A stretch of DNA of 64,000 nucleotides from Caulobacter ginsengisoli (GTDB lineage: Bacteria; Pseudomonadota; Alphaproteobacteria; Caulobacterales; Caulobacteraceae), in NCBI RefSeq assembly GCF_030814835.1, contig NZ_JAUSVS010000001.1, forward strand, positions 749,001 through 813,000, in the 5' to 3' direction. This document shows, piece after piece, positions 1-8,903 of the stretch. The notes under the pieces are model-generated. The model saw nothing but the letters and a program-made list of their open reading frames with translations, did no database searches and had not been told where the DNA came from. The stretch's first letter is position 1, and every line of letters begins with the position of its first letter. A program made the position numbers and the translations under genes.

Positions 1-2
1 GC

Positions 3-230
3 GACGAACTGGCCAGAAACTATCGCGACAATCTGTTCACCATGCCATCGCCCTATCGGTTCAAGGTCAAGAACCGCCTGGCGCAGGACAACATCGTCGC
101 CGAAACCGAGTTCTACACCGGAGGCGAAGAGGGCGAACCGCCCGAGACCATCCTGAGCGTCTATGAGGTCAAGGGTGGCTGCATCGTCCGCATCCTCGCC
201 AGCGATCCCGGCGACGCGGAGGGGGACTGA
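3..230 (+). CDS. NTF2/SnoaL-like protein, 5' end outside the window (partial)
   Basis: The reading frame is open from the window edge (codons from base 3) to a TGA, giving 75 visible codons; the first in-frame ATG at 42 is internal to the conserved region, so the true start lies upstream. The visible part contains NYRDNLF followed by PSPYR, and a C-terminal segment ending GGCIVRI. Both blocks recur in the next gene, which shows that the two are paralogues in tandem. The fold is inferred to be the small alpha+beta barrel of the NTF2/SnoaL group (nuclear-transport-factor-2-like). No catalytic residues can be assigned, so the function is unknown. Confidence 0.75.
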   Translation, partial: DELARNYRDNLFTMPSPYRFKVKNRLAQDNIVAETEFYTGGEEGEPPETILSVYEVKGGCIVRILASDPGDAEGD

Positions 231-332
231 CCTTCCGGCGGCGGATTAATTTCGCTCGGGCGGGCGGGGTCTCATAGAACTGTCACGCAACTGAGCGAGG
301 TGTTGGCCTTCACGCCAACCCGAGGAGCCCCG

Positions 333-728
333 ATGGGACCCCTGATCGCCGCCTCCATCGCCTTCTGCACCCCGATGACCAGCAGCCCGCCGCCGGCCGC
401 CTCGGCGGTGGTCGACAGTTTTATCGGCGCCTTCAACAGCCAGGACGCCGCCGCCCTGGCCGGAACCCTGACCAAGAACGCCATCATCGTGCGCTGGCCC
501 GAGCGGGTGGAGCCGGCCAGCCTGGTCGAGAACTACCGCGACAACCTCTTCAAGCTGCCCACGCCCTACAGGATGACGGTGGTCCAGCGGCTGACCGGCG
601 ATGACCTGGTCGCCGAGACGGAATCGGTCACCCGGGGCACATCGCGCGAGGACATGCTGGTGGTCTACCGGGTCGACCGAGGCTGCATCATCAGCGTCAC
701 CATCTCCAAGACTCTGAGCGCCAACTAG
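333..728 (+). CDS. NTF2/SnoaL-like protein, possibly exported, paralogue of the preceding gene
   Basis: A 131-residue product. The ATG at 333 is chosen because GAGGAG lies 5 bases before it. An in-frame GTG at 300 would add 11 residues including an arginine, which would make the hydrophobic stretch LIAASIAF look more like a signal peptide, so the longer form remains possible. After a Pro/Ala/Ser linker, residues from about 25 (VVDSFIGAFNSQDAAALAG) resemble the first helix of SnoaL-like domains, and NYRDNLF with a later RGCIISV matches the upstream paralogue. No enzyme activity can be read from the sequence. The gene pair precedes the complex I genes and is presumably unrelated to respiration. 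Confidence 0.7.
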   Translation: MGPLIAASIAFCTPMTSSPPPAASAVVDSFIGAFNSQDAAALAGTLTKNAIIVRWPERVEPASLVENYRDNLFKLPTPYRMTVVQRLTGDDLVAETESVTRGTSREDMLVVYRVDRGCIISVTISKTLSAN

Positions 729-758
729 CTTTCCCTTCGGGTGGGGGTGCGGTTGCCA

Positions 759-788
759 TTGTCGGATGGTAGGCAGCCGCGCTACATC
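759..788 (+). promoter_or_regulatory. Candidate promoter upstream of nuoE
   Basis: TTGTCGG at 759-765 is followed 15 bases later by GCTACATC at 781-788. The latter fits the GCTANAWC -10 consensus described for Caulobacter housekeeping promoters exactly; the former differs from the TTGACGS -35 by one base. It lies 40 bases before the nuoE start. It would let nuoE onward be transcribed independently of genes upstream of the window. Confidence 0.4.
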
Positions 789-828
789 GGCGCCAAATCA
801 GGGCCGCCACCCGTCCGAAGAGTCTTCA

Positions 829-1515
829 ATGTCCGTCCGCCGCCTCGCCAAAGACCAGCCCGCGTCCTTTGCCTTCACGGCCGAGTCGCAGAAGGCCGCC
901 CAATGGTGGCTGGCCAAGTATCCCGAAGCGCGGCGGCAATCGGCGGTGATTCCGCTGCTGTGGCTGGTGCAGAAGCAGGAAGGCTGGGTCAGCGAGCCGT
1001 CGATCCGGTTCGTTGCCGAATATCTCTCCATGCCGGTCATCCGGGTGCTGGAGGTGGCGACCTTCTATGTGATGTTCCAGCTGGAACCGGTGGGCAAGGT
1101 CGCCTTCGTGCAGCTGTGCGGCACGACCCCCTGCATGCTGCGCGGCGCCAATGACCTGAAGACCGTTCTGGAAGCCAAGGTCGGCCCCCGTAACACCGTC
1201 AGCGCCGACGGCAGGTTCAGCTGGGAAGAGGTCGAGTGCCTGGGCGCCTGCTGCAACGCCCCGATGGCCGCCATCAACGACTACTATTACGAGGACCTGA
1301 CCCCCGAGATCCTGGGCCAGATCCTCGACGATTTCGCCGCCGGCAAGTCGCCCCAGCCGGGCAGCTATGAGGGCCGCAAGTCCTCCGAGCCCAAGGACGC
1401 CATCCAGACCCTGCTGGACCCCAGGCTCTATGACGGCTCGCTGGCCAAGCCGATCAAGGCTCTGCCCAACGCGCCCGAAAAGCCCAAGAAGGCCAAGAAG
1501 GAGCCCGTCGCCTGA
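829..1515 (+). CDS. nuoE: NADH-quinone oxidoreductase subunit E (NuoE, 24 kDa type)
   Basis: Peripheral-arm subunit of complex I carrying the N1a [2Fe-2S] cluster, next to NuoF on the cytoplasmic NADH-oxidising module. The thioredoxin-like cluster ligands are visible as C97 and C102 (LCGTTPC) and C137 and C141 (ECLGACC). The 228-residue product is longer than the roughly 165-residue E. coli form because of a Pro/Lys-rich C-terminal tail (about 180-228, ending KPKKAKKEPVA), as is common in alphaproteobacteria. The start at 829 has GAAGAG 6 bases upstream; an earlier in-frame start at 766 would add 21 residues unlike the family. Its TGA overlaps the next ATG by one base. Confidence 0.95.
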   Translation: MSVRRLAKDQPASFAFTAESQKAAQWWLAKYPEARRQSAVIPLLWLVQKQEGWVSEPSIRFVAEYLSMPVIRVLEVATFYVMFQLEPVGKVAFVQLCGTTPCMLRGANDLKTVLEAKVGPRNTVSADGRFSWEEVECLGACCNAPMAAINDYYYEDLTPEILGQILDDFAAGKSPQPGSYEGRKSSEPKDAIQTLLDPRLYDGSLAKPIKALPNAPEKPKKAKKEPVA

Positions 1516-1718
1516 TGGACGAGGCCGCGCTCAAGAAGCGGATGGTCCTGACGCTGGCCACGACGGTGGCCTGCGCGGTCCTGGCCATGGCCTGCATCAT
1601 CGCCAATGTGCTGACCCAGATCGCCTGGCTGAACTATGGCTTCTGGGTCTTCCTGGTCGCCGGTTTCGCCGTGCAGATCTGGATGATCGTCACCTTCTAC
1701 CGTTCGGGCCGCCGCTGA
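1515..1718 (+). CDS. Small two-helix membrane protein inside the nuo operon
   Basis: A 67-residue protein with a charged N-terminus (MDEAALKKR) and two hydrophobic segments, about residues 10-33 and 39-60, ending in SGRR. Such a layout suggests a small inner-membrane hairpin. Its start overlaps the nuoE stop (TGATG), and its own stop overlaps the next start in the same way, so translation is coupled to nuoE. I do not recognise a named family. Position in the operon suggests, but does not prove, an accessory role in complex I assembly or stability. Confidence 0.8.
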   Translation: MDEAALKKRMVLTLATTVACAVLAMACIIANVLTQIAWLNYGFWVFLVAGFAVQIWMIVTFYRSGRR

Positions 1719-1954
1719 TGACTCTGGAAGAGCGCCGCGCCATCGCCAGGACGATGTACACCGGGGAGCAGATCGGCGGGACCCTGTCCTTCTTTGTCGG
1801 GCTGGCTCTGTTGTTTTGGCGGCGTTTCGGCGCGCCGGATTTCGCCTTCCCCGTCGCCTGGGCGGCCATGACGCTGGGCTGGGCCCTTTTCGCCTACGTA
1901 TTCGTCCGGCGCGCGCGCTTTGTGCGTTCCGAACCCACTGATCCGAAAGCTTGA
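1718..1954 (+). CDS. Second small membrane protein between nuoE and nuoF
   Basis: A 78-residue protein: an amphipathic charged N-terminus ([18 protein letters not shown]), then two hydrophobic segments around 20-36 and 41-62, then a basic tail ([15 protein letters not shown]). The ATG overlaps the upstream TGA by one base, so it is read as coupled to the previous gene. It has no recognisable enzymatic motif. Together with its neighbour it forms a pair of membrane hairpin proteins inserted between two subunits that contact each other in the NADH module. Function unknown. Confidence 0.75.
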   Translation: MTLEERRAIARTMYTGEQIGGTLSFFVGLALLFWRRFGAPDFAFPVAWAAMTLGWALFAYVFVRRARFVRSEPTDPKA

Positions 1955-1959
1955 GACGC

Positions 1960-3279
1960 ATGGTCGGCATCCTGGAAGACAAGGACCGGATTTTCCTCAA
2001 CCTCTACGGCCTCCAGGACTGGGGTCTGGAAGGGGCGAGGAAACGCGGCTGCTGGAACGCCACCAAGGCGATGCTGGACGCCGGCCCGGACTGGATCATC
2101 ACCAACGTCAAGAACTCCGGCCTGCGCGGCCGCGGCGGGGCGGGCTTCGGCACCGGCCTGAAGTGGTCCTTCATGCCCAAGGAGGTCAAGGAAGGCCGGC
2201 CGCACTATCTGGTGGTCAACGCCGACGAGTCCGAGCCCGGGACCTGCAAGGACCGCGAGATCATGCGCCATGATCCGCACCTGCTGATCGAGGGCTGCCT
2301 GATCGCCAGCTTCGCGATGCAGGCCCACGCCTGCTACATCTACATCCGCGGCGAATACGTGCGCGAGCGCGAGGTGCTGGAAGCCGCCATCAAGCAGGCC
2401 TACGAGGCCAAGCTGATCGGCAGGAACAATGTCCACGGCTGGGACTTCGACCTCTTCGTCCACCACGGCGGCGGCGCTTACATCTGCGGCGAGGAAACCG
2501 CCCTGCTGGAGAGCCTGGAAGGCAAGAAGGGCCAGCCGCGCCTCAAGCCGCCGTTCCCGGCCGGCGCCGGGCTGTATGGGTGCCCGACCACCGTCAACAA
2601 CGTCGAATCGATCGCCGTCGTCGGCACCATCCTGCGCCGGGGCGCCGAGTGGTTCGCCGGGTTCGGGCGGCCGAACAATACCGGGACAAAGTTGTTCTGC
2701 GTCTCGGGCCATGTGAACAAGCCCTGCAACGTCGAAGAGGCGATGAGCATCCCCTTCAGGCAGCTGATCGACGACCACTGCGGCGGCATCCGCGGCGGTT
2801 GGGGCAACCTCAAGGCCGTGATCCCGGGCGGCAGCTCGGTGCGGATGATCCCGGCCCATGAGGCCGAGGAAGTGCTGATGGACTTCGACGCCCTGTCGGC
2901 GCTGAAGTCGGGCCTGGGCACCGCCGCCGTCATCGTGATGGACAAGGACACCGACCTGATCAAGGCGATCGCCCGCCTGGCCTATTTCTACAAGCATGAG
3001 AGCTGCGGCCAGTGCACGCCCTGCCGCGAGGGCACCGGCTGGATGTGGCGGGTGATGGAACGCATGGTCACCGGCGAGGCCGATCCGAAAGAGATCGACA
3101 CGCTTCTCGATGTCGCCAGCCAGGTCGAAGGCCACACCATCTGCGCCCTGGGCGACGCGGCCGCCTGGCCGATCCAGGGCCTGTTCCGCCACTTCCGCCA
3201 TGAGGTCGAGGACCGGATTTCGCTCTATCGGGCCAACAGGCCGCACGTGCAGGGCGCCAAGCTGGTCGCGGCGGAGTAG
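1960..3279 (+). CDS. nuoF: NADH-quinone oxidoreductase subunit F (NuoF, NADH- and FMN-binding)
   Basis: Catalytic entry subunit of complex I: it oxidises NADH on FMN and passes electrons through the N3 [4Fe-4S] cluster. The nucleotide/FMN loop [13 protein letters not shown] starts at residue 57, and the cluster ligands are C349, C352, C355 (CGQCTPC) and C395 (TICALGD). The length of 439 residues is normal for the family. The ATG at 1960 is preferred; a TTG at 1951 overlapping the upstream stop would add three residues. NuoF works with NuoE and NuoG at the tip of the peripheral arm. Confidence 0.97.
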   Translation: MVGILEDKDRIFLNLYGLQDWGLEGARKRGCWNATKAMLDAGPDWIITNVKNSGLRGRGGAGFGTGLKWSFMPKEVKEGRPHYLVVNADESEPGTCKDREIMRHDPHLLIEGCLIASFAMQAHACYIYIRGEYVREREVLEAAIKQAYEAKLIGRNNVHGWDFDLFVHHGGGAYICGEETALLESLEGKKGQPRLKPPFPAGAGLYGCPTTVNNVESIAVVGTILRRGAEWFAGFGRPNNTGTKLFCVSGHVNKPCNVEEAMSIPFRQLIDDHCGGIRGGWGNLKAVIPGGSSVRMIPAHEAEEVLMDFDALSALKSGLGTAAVIVMDKDTDLIKAIARLAYFYKHESCGQCTPCREGTGWMWRVMERMVTGEADPKEIDTLLDVASQVEGHTICALGDAAAWPIQGLFRHFRHEVEDRISLYRANRPHVQGAKLVAAE

Positions 3280-3283
3280 GGCG

Positions 3284-3847
3284 CTGAGCGAGGACCCACC
3301 GGACCTCGAGATCGCCGCTCCGGCGGAGGAACGAGGCTGGCTGCGCTCCACCGCCTGGTGGTCGGTCGTCGGCGGGATCGCCACGGTGATCACCGCGGTC
3401 ACGGCGGTGCTGGCGGTCTATCTGGGCATCGACCAGCTCAACACCGCCCGCCAGCTGCAGGCGATGGATAGCGCCTACAACAGCTGGAACAACCTCAACC
3501 AGGCGACCCTGGCCAACCCGGAACTGGCCTGTCCCAATACCGAGGAAGCCTTCCAGCGGCTGATGACTGCCAAGGACCCGAAGTCGCCGATCGGCGGGAC
3601 CTACAATGACCGCTACACCGCCTATGGCTACATGCTCGCCACGACGTCCGAGCAGATTCTGGAAATGGCCCCAGGCGACAAGCGCTGGGAATTCCTGATC
3701 GCCGAGCGGATGCGCTGCAACGCCCCGGCCCTGCGCTATATCCAGAAGGAAGGCACCTACGAGAAACGCTACAGCTGCCGGCTGCGGCGGGTCATCGCCA
3801 CCGCCCTGGATCAGCCGCCGGTCGCCTGCGCGGGCAAGGGCGACTGA
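3284..3847 (+). CDS. Membrane-anchored hypothetical protein between nuoF and nuoG (probable CTG start)
   Basis: About 187 residues. The reading frame has no ATG, GTG or TTG in a sensible place: it opens as CTG AGC GAG GAC, 4 bases after the nuoF stop, with GGAG 7 bases upstream. The next GTG would cut into the only membrane segment. An acidic N-terminus (SEDPPDLE) leads to one hydrophobic helix (about 25-48, WWSVVGGIATVITAVTAVLA), then a soluble region rich in Asn, Gln, Tyr and Arg with four cysteines. This suggests a single-pass inner-membrane anchor with most of the protein outside the bilayer. No family is recognised. The start codon is an inference from layout. Confidence 0.6.
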   Translation: MSEDPPDLEIAAPAEERGWLRSTAWWSVVGGIATVITAVTAVLAVYLGIDQLNTARQLQAMDSAYNSWNNLNQATLANPELACPNTEEAFQRLMTAKDPKSPIGGTYNDRYTAYGYMLATTSEQILEMAPGDKRWEFLIAERMRCNAPALRYIQKEGTYEKRYSCRLRRVIATALDQPPVACAGKGD

Positions 3848-3966
3848 TATGGCTGCGCATTTCCCATTCCGCCCTGTTGACGTCGGCCAGGAAGCGATAG
3901 AGACAGCGCACCAACGCGCGGTCCGCTCCGGCGGGCGCGTCCTTGAGATCAGGTAGTCCAGCCACC

Positions 3967-6009
3967 ATGCCCAAAGCCAAGGTCAACGGCGTCGAGGTCG
4001 AGTTCGAGCCCGGGATGACGGTCCTGCAGGTGGCCGAGCTGGCCGGGGAGGAAATCCCCCGCTTCTGCTACCACGAGCGCCTCTCCATCGCCGGCAACTG
4101 CCGCATGTGCCTGGTCGAGGTGAAGCCCGGCCCGCCCAAGCCGCAGGCCAGCTGCGCCCTGCCGGCCGCCGAGAACCAGGAGATCTTCACCAACACCCCG
4201 ATGGTCAAGAAGGCCCGGGAAGGGGTGATGGAGTTCCTGCTGATCAACCACCCGCTGGACTGCCCGATCTGCGACCAGGGCGGCGAGTGCGACCTGCAGG
4301 ACCAGGCCATGGGCTATGGCCGCGACGACAGCCGCTATGCTGAGAACAAGCGGGCCGTCGAAGAGAAGCACATGGGTCCGCTGATCAAGACGGTGATGAC
4401 CCGCTGCATCCAGTGCACCCGCTGCGTGCGCTTCATCACCGAGGTCGCCGGCGTGCCGGAGATCGGCCTGATCAGCCGCGGCGAAGACGTCGAGATCACC
4501 ACCTATCTGGGCGCCGCCGTCACCAGCGAGCTGTCGGGCAACGTCAACGACCTCTGCCCGGTCGGCGCGCTGACCCACCGGCCCTGGGCCTTCAACTACC
4601 GGCCCTGGGAACTGAAGAAGACCCAGTCGATCGACGTCATGGACGCCCTGGGCAGCGCCATCCGGGTCGACAGCCGGGGCGCCCAGGTGCTGCGGGTGCT
4701 GCCGCGCATCAATGACGACATCAACGAGGAATGGCTGAGCGACAAGAGCCGCTACGCCGTCGACGGCCTCTCGCGCCAGCGCCTCGACCGGCCGATGGTC
4801 AAGGTCGGCGGCAAGCTGAAACCCGCGACCTGGGGCGAGGCCTTCGCCGCCGTGGCCGGCAAGATCAAGGCGACCAGCCCCGACCGCATCGGCGTCATCG
4901 CCGGCGACCTGCAGGACGCCGAATCCATGAAGGCGGCGCTGGACCTGTTCGGCGGGCTGGGCGTGACCAGCCTCGACTGCCGCCAGGACGGCTCGGGCCT
5001 GGGCCAGGGCGCCCGCGAAAGCTGGCTGTTCAACTCCACCATCGCCGGCATCGAGCAGGCCGATGTGCTGCTGCTGGTCGGGACCAACCCGCGCCTGGAA
5101 GCCCCGGTGCTGAACGCTCGCCTGCGCCGCCAGTGGCTGGCCGGCAAGCTGACCATCGGCGTCATCGGCGAGCAGGCCGACCTGACCTACGCTTACGAAT
5201 ATCTGGGCGCCGGCGCGGCCAGCCTGAATGGCCTGGCCAAGTCCAGGAGCAGGTTCGCCGAGGCCTTCAAGGCCGCCGCCAACCCCGCCGTCATCGTCGG
5301 CGCCAACGCCTCGGCCGGGGCGCTGAAGGCCGCCGCCGCGGTCGCCAAGACCTATGGCGTCGTCCGTGACGGCTGGAACGGCTGGAACGTGCTGCACAGC
5401 GCCGCCGCCCGCGTCGGCGGCCTGGATCTGGGCTTCGTTCCAAAGGCTGGCGGCAAGTCGGCCGCCGATCTGACCGCCAAGGGTGGCGCGGACGTCCTCT
5501 TCCTGCTGGGCGCCGACGAACTCGACCTCTCCAAGACTGACGCCTTTGTCGTCTACCTGGGCACCCACGGCGACGCCGGGGCCCACAGGGCCGACGTCAT
5601 CCTGCCGGGCGCCGCCTACACCGAGAAGAATGGCCTCTACGTCAACACCGAAGGCCGGGTGCAGATGGCCGAACGCGCCGTCTTCCCCAAGGGCGAGGCC
5701 CGCGAGGACTGGGCGATCCTTAGGGCGCTGTCCGAGCACCTGGACGCCAAGCTGCCCTATGACAGCCTGGAGCAACTGCGGGCCAAGCTGTTCGCCGACC
5801 ATCCGACCTTCGGCCAGATCGATCACGCCCCGGGCTCCATCCCCGCCGGCCTCGACCTGGGAACCATCGGGGCCGGGGAGGGGGGCGAGGCCCCGCTGAC
5901 CAGCGCCGTGAAGGCCTTCCACCTGACCAACCCCATCGCGCGCGCCAGCGTGACCATGGCCGAATGCGCGGCCCTGGCTTCGGGCGCCGCCAGACACGCG
6001 GCGGAGTAG
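3967..6009 (+). CDS. nuoG: NADH-quinone oxidoreductase subunit G (NuoG, 75 kDa type)
   Basis: Largest peripheral-arm subunit, conducting electrons from NuoF toward quinone. Cluster ligands can be read in order: [2Fe-2S] at C34, C45, C48, C63; a His-ligated [4Fe-4S] at H95, C99, C102, C108; and a [4Fe-4S] at C147, C150, C153, C197. The remainder is a degenerate molybdopterin-oxidoreductase-like domain. At 680 residues it is the compact alphaproteobacterial/mitochondrial type rather than the longer E. coli form. ATG 3967 begins MPKAKVNGVEVEF, the ferredoxin-like domain; an upstream in-frame start would add eight unlikely residues. A 119-base gap precedes it. Confidence 0.97.
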   Translation: MPKAKVNGVEVEFEPGMTVLQVAELAGEEIPRFCYHERLSIAGNCRMCLVEVKPGPPKPQASCALPAAENQEIFTNTPMVKKAREGVMEFLLINHPLDCPICDQGGECDLQDQAMGYGRDDSRYAENKRAVEEKHMGPLIKTVMTRCIQCTRCVRFITEVAGVPEIGLISRGEDVEITTYLGAAVTSELSGNVNDLCPVGALTHRPWAFNYRPWELKKTQSIDVMDALGSAIRVDSRGAQVLRVLPRINDDINEEWLSDKSRYAVDGLSRQRLDRPMVKVGGKLKPATWGEAFAAVAGKIKATSPDRIGVIAGDLQDAESMKAALDLFGGLGVTSLDCRQDGSGLGQGARESWLFNSTIAGIEQADVLLLVGTNPRLEAPVLNARLRRQWLAGKLTIGVIGEQADLTYAYEYLGAGAASLNGLAKSRSRFAEAFKAAANPAVIVGANASAGALKAAAAVAKTYGVVRDGWNGWNVLHSAAARVGGLDLGFVPKAGGKSAADLTAKGGADVLFLLGADELDLSKTDAFVVYLGTHGDAGAHRADVILPGAAYTEKNGLYVNTEGRVQMAERAVFPKGEAREDWAILRALSEHLDAKLPYDSLEQLRAKLFADHPTFGQIDHAPGSIPAGLDLGTIGAGEGGEAPLTSAVKAFHLTNPIARASVTMAECAALASGAARHAAE

Positions 6010-6012
6010 CGG

Positions 6013-7086
6013 ATGCCGGCTCAATCCCCCTGGCTCTGGTTCGGGCTGGCTGTCGGCCAGATCGCCCTGGTGCTGATCTGGGTGCTGCTGTCGCTCGCCT
6101 TCCTGCTGTGGGGCGACCGTAAGATCTGGGCCGGCGTGCAGATGCGCAAGGGCCCCAACGTCGTGGGCCCGTTCGGCCTGTTCCAGTCCTTCGCCGACTT
6201 CCTGAAGTTCGTGCTGAAGGAGATCGTCATCCCGGCCGGGGCGGACAAGTTCGTCTTCCTGCTGGCCCCGCTGATCAGCTTCATCCTGGCCTTCGGGGCC
6301 TGGGCCGTGGTGCCGCTGGCCCCAGGCTGGGTGGTGGCCGACATCAATGTCGGCATCCTCTACCTGTTCGCCATCTCCTCGCTGGGCGTCTACGGCATCA
6401 TCATGGGAGGCTGGGCCTCCAACTCGAAATACCCCTTCCTCGGCAGCCTGCGCTCGGCCGCCCAGATGGTCAGCTACGAGGTCTCCATCGGCTTCGTGAT
6501 CATCACCGTCATCCTGCTCAGCGGCACCATGCACCTCAGCCAGCTGGTCGATCAGCAGAAGGGCTGGATCTGGAACTGGTACGTGTTCGGCGGCGGCCTG
6601 AAGAACCTGCCCCTGGCCCTGGTGATGATCCCCATGGCGGTGATCTTCTTCATCTCGGCCCTGGCCGAGACCAACCGTCCCCCCTTCGACCTGCCCGAGG
6701 CGGAGTCGGAACTCGTGGCCGGCTACCAGGTCGAATACAGCTCCACCCCGTACCTGCTGTTCATGATCGGCGAGTATTCCAACATCGTCCTGATGTGCGC
6801 CATGATCGCGGTGCTGTTCTTCGGCGGCTGGAACCCCGGCTTCCCGACCGACTTCATGGCCAGCTGGTCGCCGACCCTTCAGAGCTTCCTGCTGTTCCTG
6901 GTCTTCTTCGCCAAGATCATTTTCTTCTTCTTCCTGTTCGCCATGGCCAAGGCCATCGTGCCCCGCTACCGCTATGACCAACTGATGCGGCTGGGCTGGA
7001 AGGTCTTCCTGCCGATCACGGGCATCGCGGTGGTGCTGGTAGGCGGCTACCGGGTGTTTTCACCGCTGCTCTGGGGACAAGGCTGA
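6013..7086 (+). CDS. nuoH: NADH-quinone oxidoreductase subunit H (NuoH)
   Basis: Membrane subunit forming much of the quinone-binding chamber at the junction of the two arms. The 357-residue sequence is highly hydrophobic with about eight helices. It contains the signatures [16 protein letters not shown] and [19 protein letters not shown], the conserved acidic loop near the quinone site. The ATG follows the nuoG stop by three bases. The stop codon overlaps the start of an inserted lipoprotein gene (TGATG). Confidence 0.97.
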   Translation: MPAQSPWLWFGLAVGQIALVLIWVLLSLAFLLWGDRKIWAGVQMRKGPNVVGPFGLFQSFADFLKFVLKEIVIPAGADKFVFLLAPLISFILAFGAWAVVPLAPGWVVADINVGILYLFAISSLGVYGIIMGGWASNSKYPFLGSLRSAAQMVSYEVSIGFVIITVILLSGTMHLSQLVDQQKGWIWNWYVFGGGLKNLPLALVMIPMAVIFFISALAETNRPPFDLPEAESELVAGYQVEYSSTPYLLFMIGEYSNIVLMCAMIAVLFFGGWNPGFPTDFMASWSPTLQSFLLFLVFFAKIIFFFFLFAMAKAIVPRYRYDQLMRLGWKVFLPITGIAVVLVGGYRVFSPLLWGQG

Positions 7087-7352
7087 TGCTGAAAGTCCTG
7101 CCGCCCACGGTTTTGTTTGGCGCCCTCCTGCTGGGTTTGGGCGCCTGCGCCACCGATGGGACTTCGCCGACGGCCCAGGCGAGCGACCAAAGCTACACGC
7201 TGGGCAGCGGCCTGATGAGCTATGACGGCTTTAGGCGCGCCACGGACCTATGCAAATCGCGCGGCGGCGAGGTGCGGCCCAAGGACGAGGGCGGCGATAT
7301 GGCTCAGATGTCCAACTACATCTGCTTCGTTCCGAAGAAGACCAAGTCATGA
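7086..7352 (+). CDS. Small lipoprotein inserted between nuoH and nuoI
   Basis: An 88-residue precursor with a lysine at position 3, a hydrophobic core ([13 protein letters not shown]) and a lipobox ending at C21 (GLGAC), typical of signal peptidase II substrates. The mature part is about 67 residues with two further cysteines (DLCKSRGG and NYICFVPK) that could form a disulfide. It overlaps nuoH by one base and nuoI by four bases (ATGA), so it is fully embedded in the nuo transcript. A periplasmic lipoprotein has no known place in bacterial complex I; I do not recognise the family. Confidence 0.8.
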   Translation: MLKVLPPTVLFGALLLGLGACATDGTSPTAQASDQSYTLGSGLMSYDGFRRATDLCKSRGGEVRPKDEGGDMAQMSNYICFVPKKTKS

Positions 7353-7840
7353 CGAACCGACTGACCCAGGCCATCAAGGGCGCGGCCCTCATGGATTTCG
7401 GCGGGGCCTTCTGGCTGGCCATGAAATACATGCTGGCCCCCAAGAAGACGGTCATCTACCCCAACGAGCGCGGCCCGCAGTCGCCGCGTTTCCGGGGCGA
7501 GCACGCCCTGCGCCGCTACCCCAGCGGCGAGGAACGCTGCATCGCCTGCAAGCTCTGCGAAGCCATCTGCCCGGCCCAGGCCATCTATATCGAGGCCGAA
7601 CCCCGCGAGGACGGCAGCCGCCGCACCACCCGCTACGACATCGACATGGTCAAATGCATCTATTGCGGCCTGTGCCAGGAGGCCTGCCCGGTGGACGCCA
7701 TCGTCGAGGGGCCCAACACCGAGTTCGCCACCGAGACCCGCGAAGAGCTCTATTACGACAAGGAACGCCTGCTCGATAACGGCGACCGCTGGGAGCGGCA
7801 GATCGCCAGGAACCTCGAGATGGACGCCGAGTACCGATAG
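7349..7840 (+). CDS. nuoI: NADH-quinone oxidoreductase subunit I (NuoI, 2x[4Fe-4S])
   Basis: Ferredoxin-like subunit that carries clusters N6a and N6b between NuoG and NuoB. Both eight-iron ligand sets are intact: C64, C67, C70, C74 ([11 protein letters not shown]) and C103, C106, C109, C113 ([11 protein letters not shown]). The N-terminal amphipathic region ([16 protein letters not shown]) docks on the membrane arm. The 163-residue length is standard. The ATG lies inside the stop region of the lipoprotein gene (ATGA). A hairpin-containing gap of 118 bases follows. Confidence 0.97.
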   Translation: MTNRLTQAIKGAALMDFGGAFWLAMKYMLAPKKTVIYPNERGPQSPRFRGEHALRRYPSGEERCIACKLCEAICPAQAIYIEAEPREDGSRRTTRYDIDMVKCIYCGLCQEACPVDAIVEGPNTEFATETREELYYDKERLLDNGDRWERQIARNLEMDAEYR

Positions 7841-7860
7841 CCCTTCCCACTCTTTGCAAA

Positions 7861-7898
7861 CCCAGGACCGGCGTCTAGAAGACCCCCGCCGGTCTGGG
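7861..7898 (+). promoter_or_regulatory. Intercistronic hairpin between nuoI and nuoJ
   Basis: GACCGGCG (7866-7873) pairs with CGCCGGTC (7887-7894), extended outward by CCCAG with TGGG across a bulge. No U-run follows, so a rho-independent terminator is unlikely. It may stabilise or punctuate the transcript between the peripheral-arm and membrane-arm genes. Confidence 0.4.
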
Positions 7899-7958
7899 CC
7901 CTGGCGGTAAAGATTCGTCAGGCGCCCTTCGACAACCGAACGGAGCCCAAGACCCCAG

Positions 7959-8591
7959 ATGCCGCTTCAGGCGATCGCATTCTACCTGATGGCGGCGGTG
8001 ACCATCGCGGCGGGCCTGGGCGTGGTTTCGGCCCGCAACCCGGTCCATTCGGTGCTGTTCCTGATCACCGCCTTCTTCTCGGCCGCCGGCCTCTTCGTGC
8101 TGCTGGGCGCGGAGTTTTTGGCCATGCTGCTGGTCGTCGTCTACGTCGGCGCGGTAGCGGTGCTGTTCCTGTTCGTGGTGATGATGCTCGACATCGACTT
8201 CGCCGCGCTCAAGCAGGGTTTCGCCCGCTACATGCCCATCGGCCTGGTCGTCGCCGGCGTGCTGGTGCTGGAGATGATCTTCGTCACGGTCAGCGTGGCC
8301 AACGGCGGCAAGGCCGGGCCGGGCGCCACGCCGCAAGCCTCCGGCGTCGATATCAGCAATGTCGAGACCATCGGCCGGGTGCTCTACACCGACTACGCCT
8401 ACTTCTTCGAAGCGGCCGGCATGGTGCTGCTGGTGGCGATGATCGGGGCCATCGTGCTGACCCTGCGCCACAAGCCCGGCGTCAAGCGCCAGAACATCGG
8501 CGCCCAGGTGGCCCGCGGTCCGAAGACTGGCATGACCATCGTCGATATCGGCTCGGGCGCCTCGGTCGATGAGGGGAGCCTCAATCAATGA
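7959..8591 (+). CDS. nuoJ: NADH-quinone oxidoreductase subunit J (NuoJ)
   Basis: Membrane-arm subunit next to NuoK and NuoH, with five predicted helices. The pi-bulge region typical of helix 3 is visible around [19 protein letters not shown]. The opening [26 protein letters not shown] is also characteristic. The 210-residue product ends in a soluble tail ([19 protein letters not shown]). Its stop region overlaps the nuoK start by four bases (ATGA), the usual arrangement. Confidence 0.96.
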   Translation: MPLQAIAFYLMAAVTIAAGLGVVSARNPVHSVLFLITAFFSAAGLFVLLGAEFLAMLLVVVYVGAVAVLFLFVVMMLDIDFAALKQGFARYMPIGLVVAGVLVLEMIFVTVSVANGGKAGPGATPQASGVDISNVETIGRVLYTDYAYFFEAAGMVLLVAMIGAIVLTLRHKPGVKRQNIGAQVARGPKTGMTIVDIGSGASVDEGSLNQ

Positions 8592-8893
8592 TCGGCCTGA
8601 CCCATTATCTGGTCGTCGCGGCCATCCTGTTCACCATCGGGGTGTTCGGCATCTTCGTGAACCGCAAGAACGTCATCGTCATCCTGATGTCGATCGAACT
8701 GATCCTGCTGGCGGTGAACATCAACCTGGTCGCCTTCTCGGTCTATCTGCACGACGTGGTGGGTCAGATCTTCGCGATGTTCGTGCTGACCGTCGCCGCG
8801 GCCGAGGCCGCCGTGGGCCTGGCCATCCTGGTGACCTTCTTCCGGAACCGCGGCGACATCGCCGTGGACGACGCCAATGTGATGAAGGGCTGA
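8588..8893 (+). CDS. nuoK: NADH-quinone oxidoreductase subunit K (NuoK)
   Basis: A 101-residue three-helix subunit related to MrpC. The conserved buried glutamates needed for proton transfer are visible in [14 protein letters not shown] and in the third helix ([17 protein letters not shown]). The length is exactly that expected. It is translationally coupled to nuoJ by a four-base overlap and followed ten bases later by nuoL. Confidence 0.96.
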   Translation: MIGLTHYLVVAAILFTIGVFGIFVNRKNVIVILMSIELILLAVNINLVAFSVYLHDVVGQIFAMFVLTVAAAEAAVGLAILVTFFRNRGDIAVDDANVMKG

Positions 8894-8903
8894 CGCCAGA
8901 CCG

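Noticed and set aside
3949..6981. A 1010-codon open frame on the minus strand across nuoG and nuoH
   Set aside because: It is antisense to two unmistakable complex I genes. The product is a His/Gly/Asp/Arg mixture with no domain, as expected from the opposite strand of GC-rich coding DNA.
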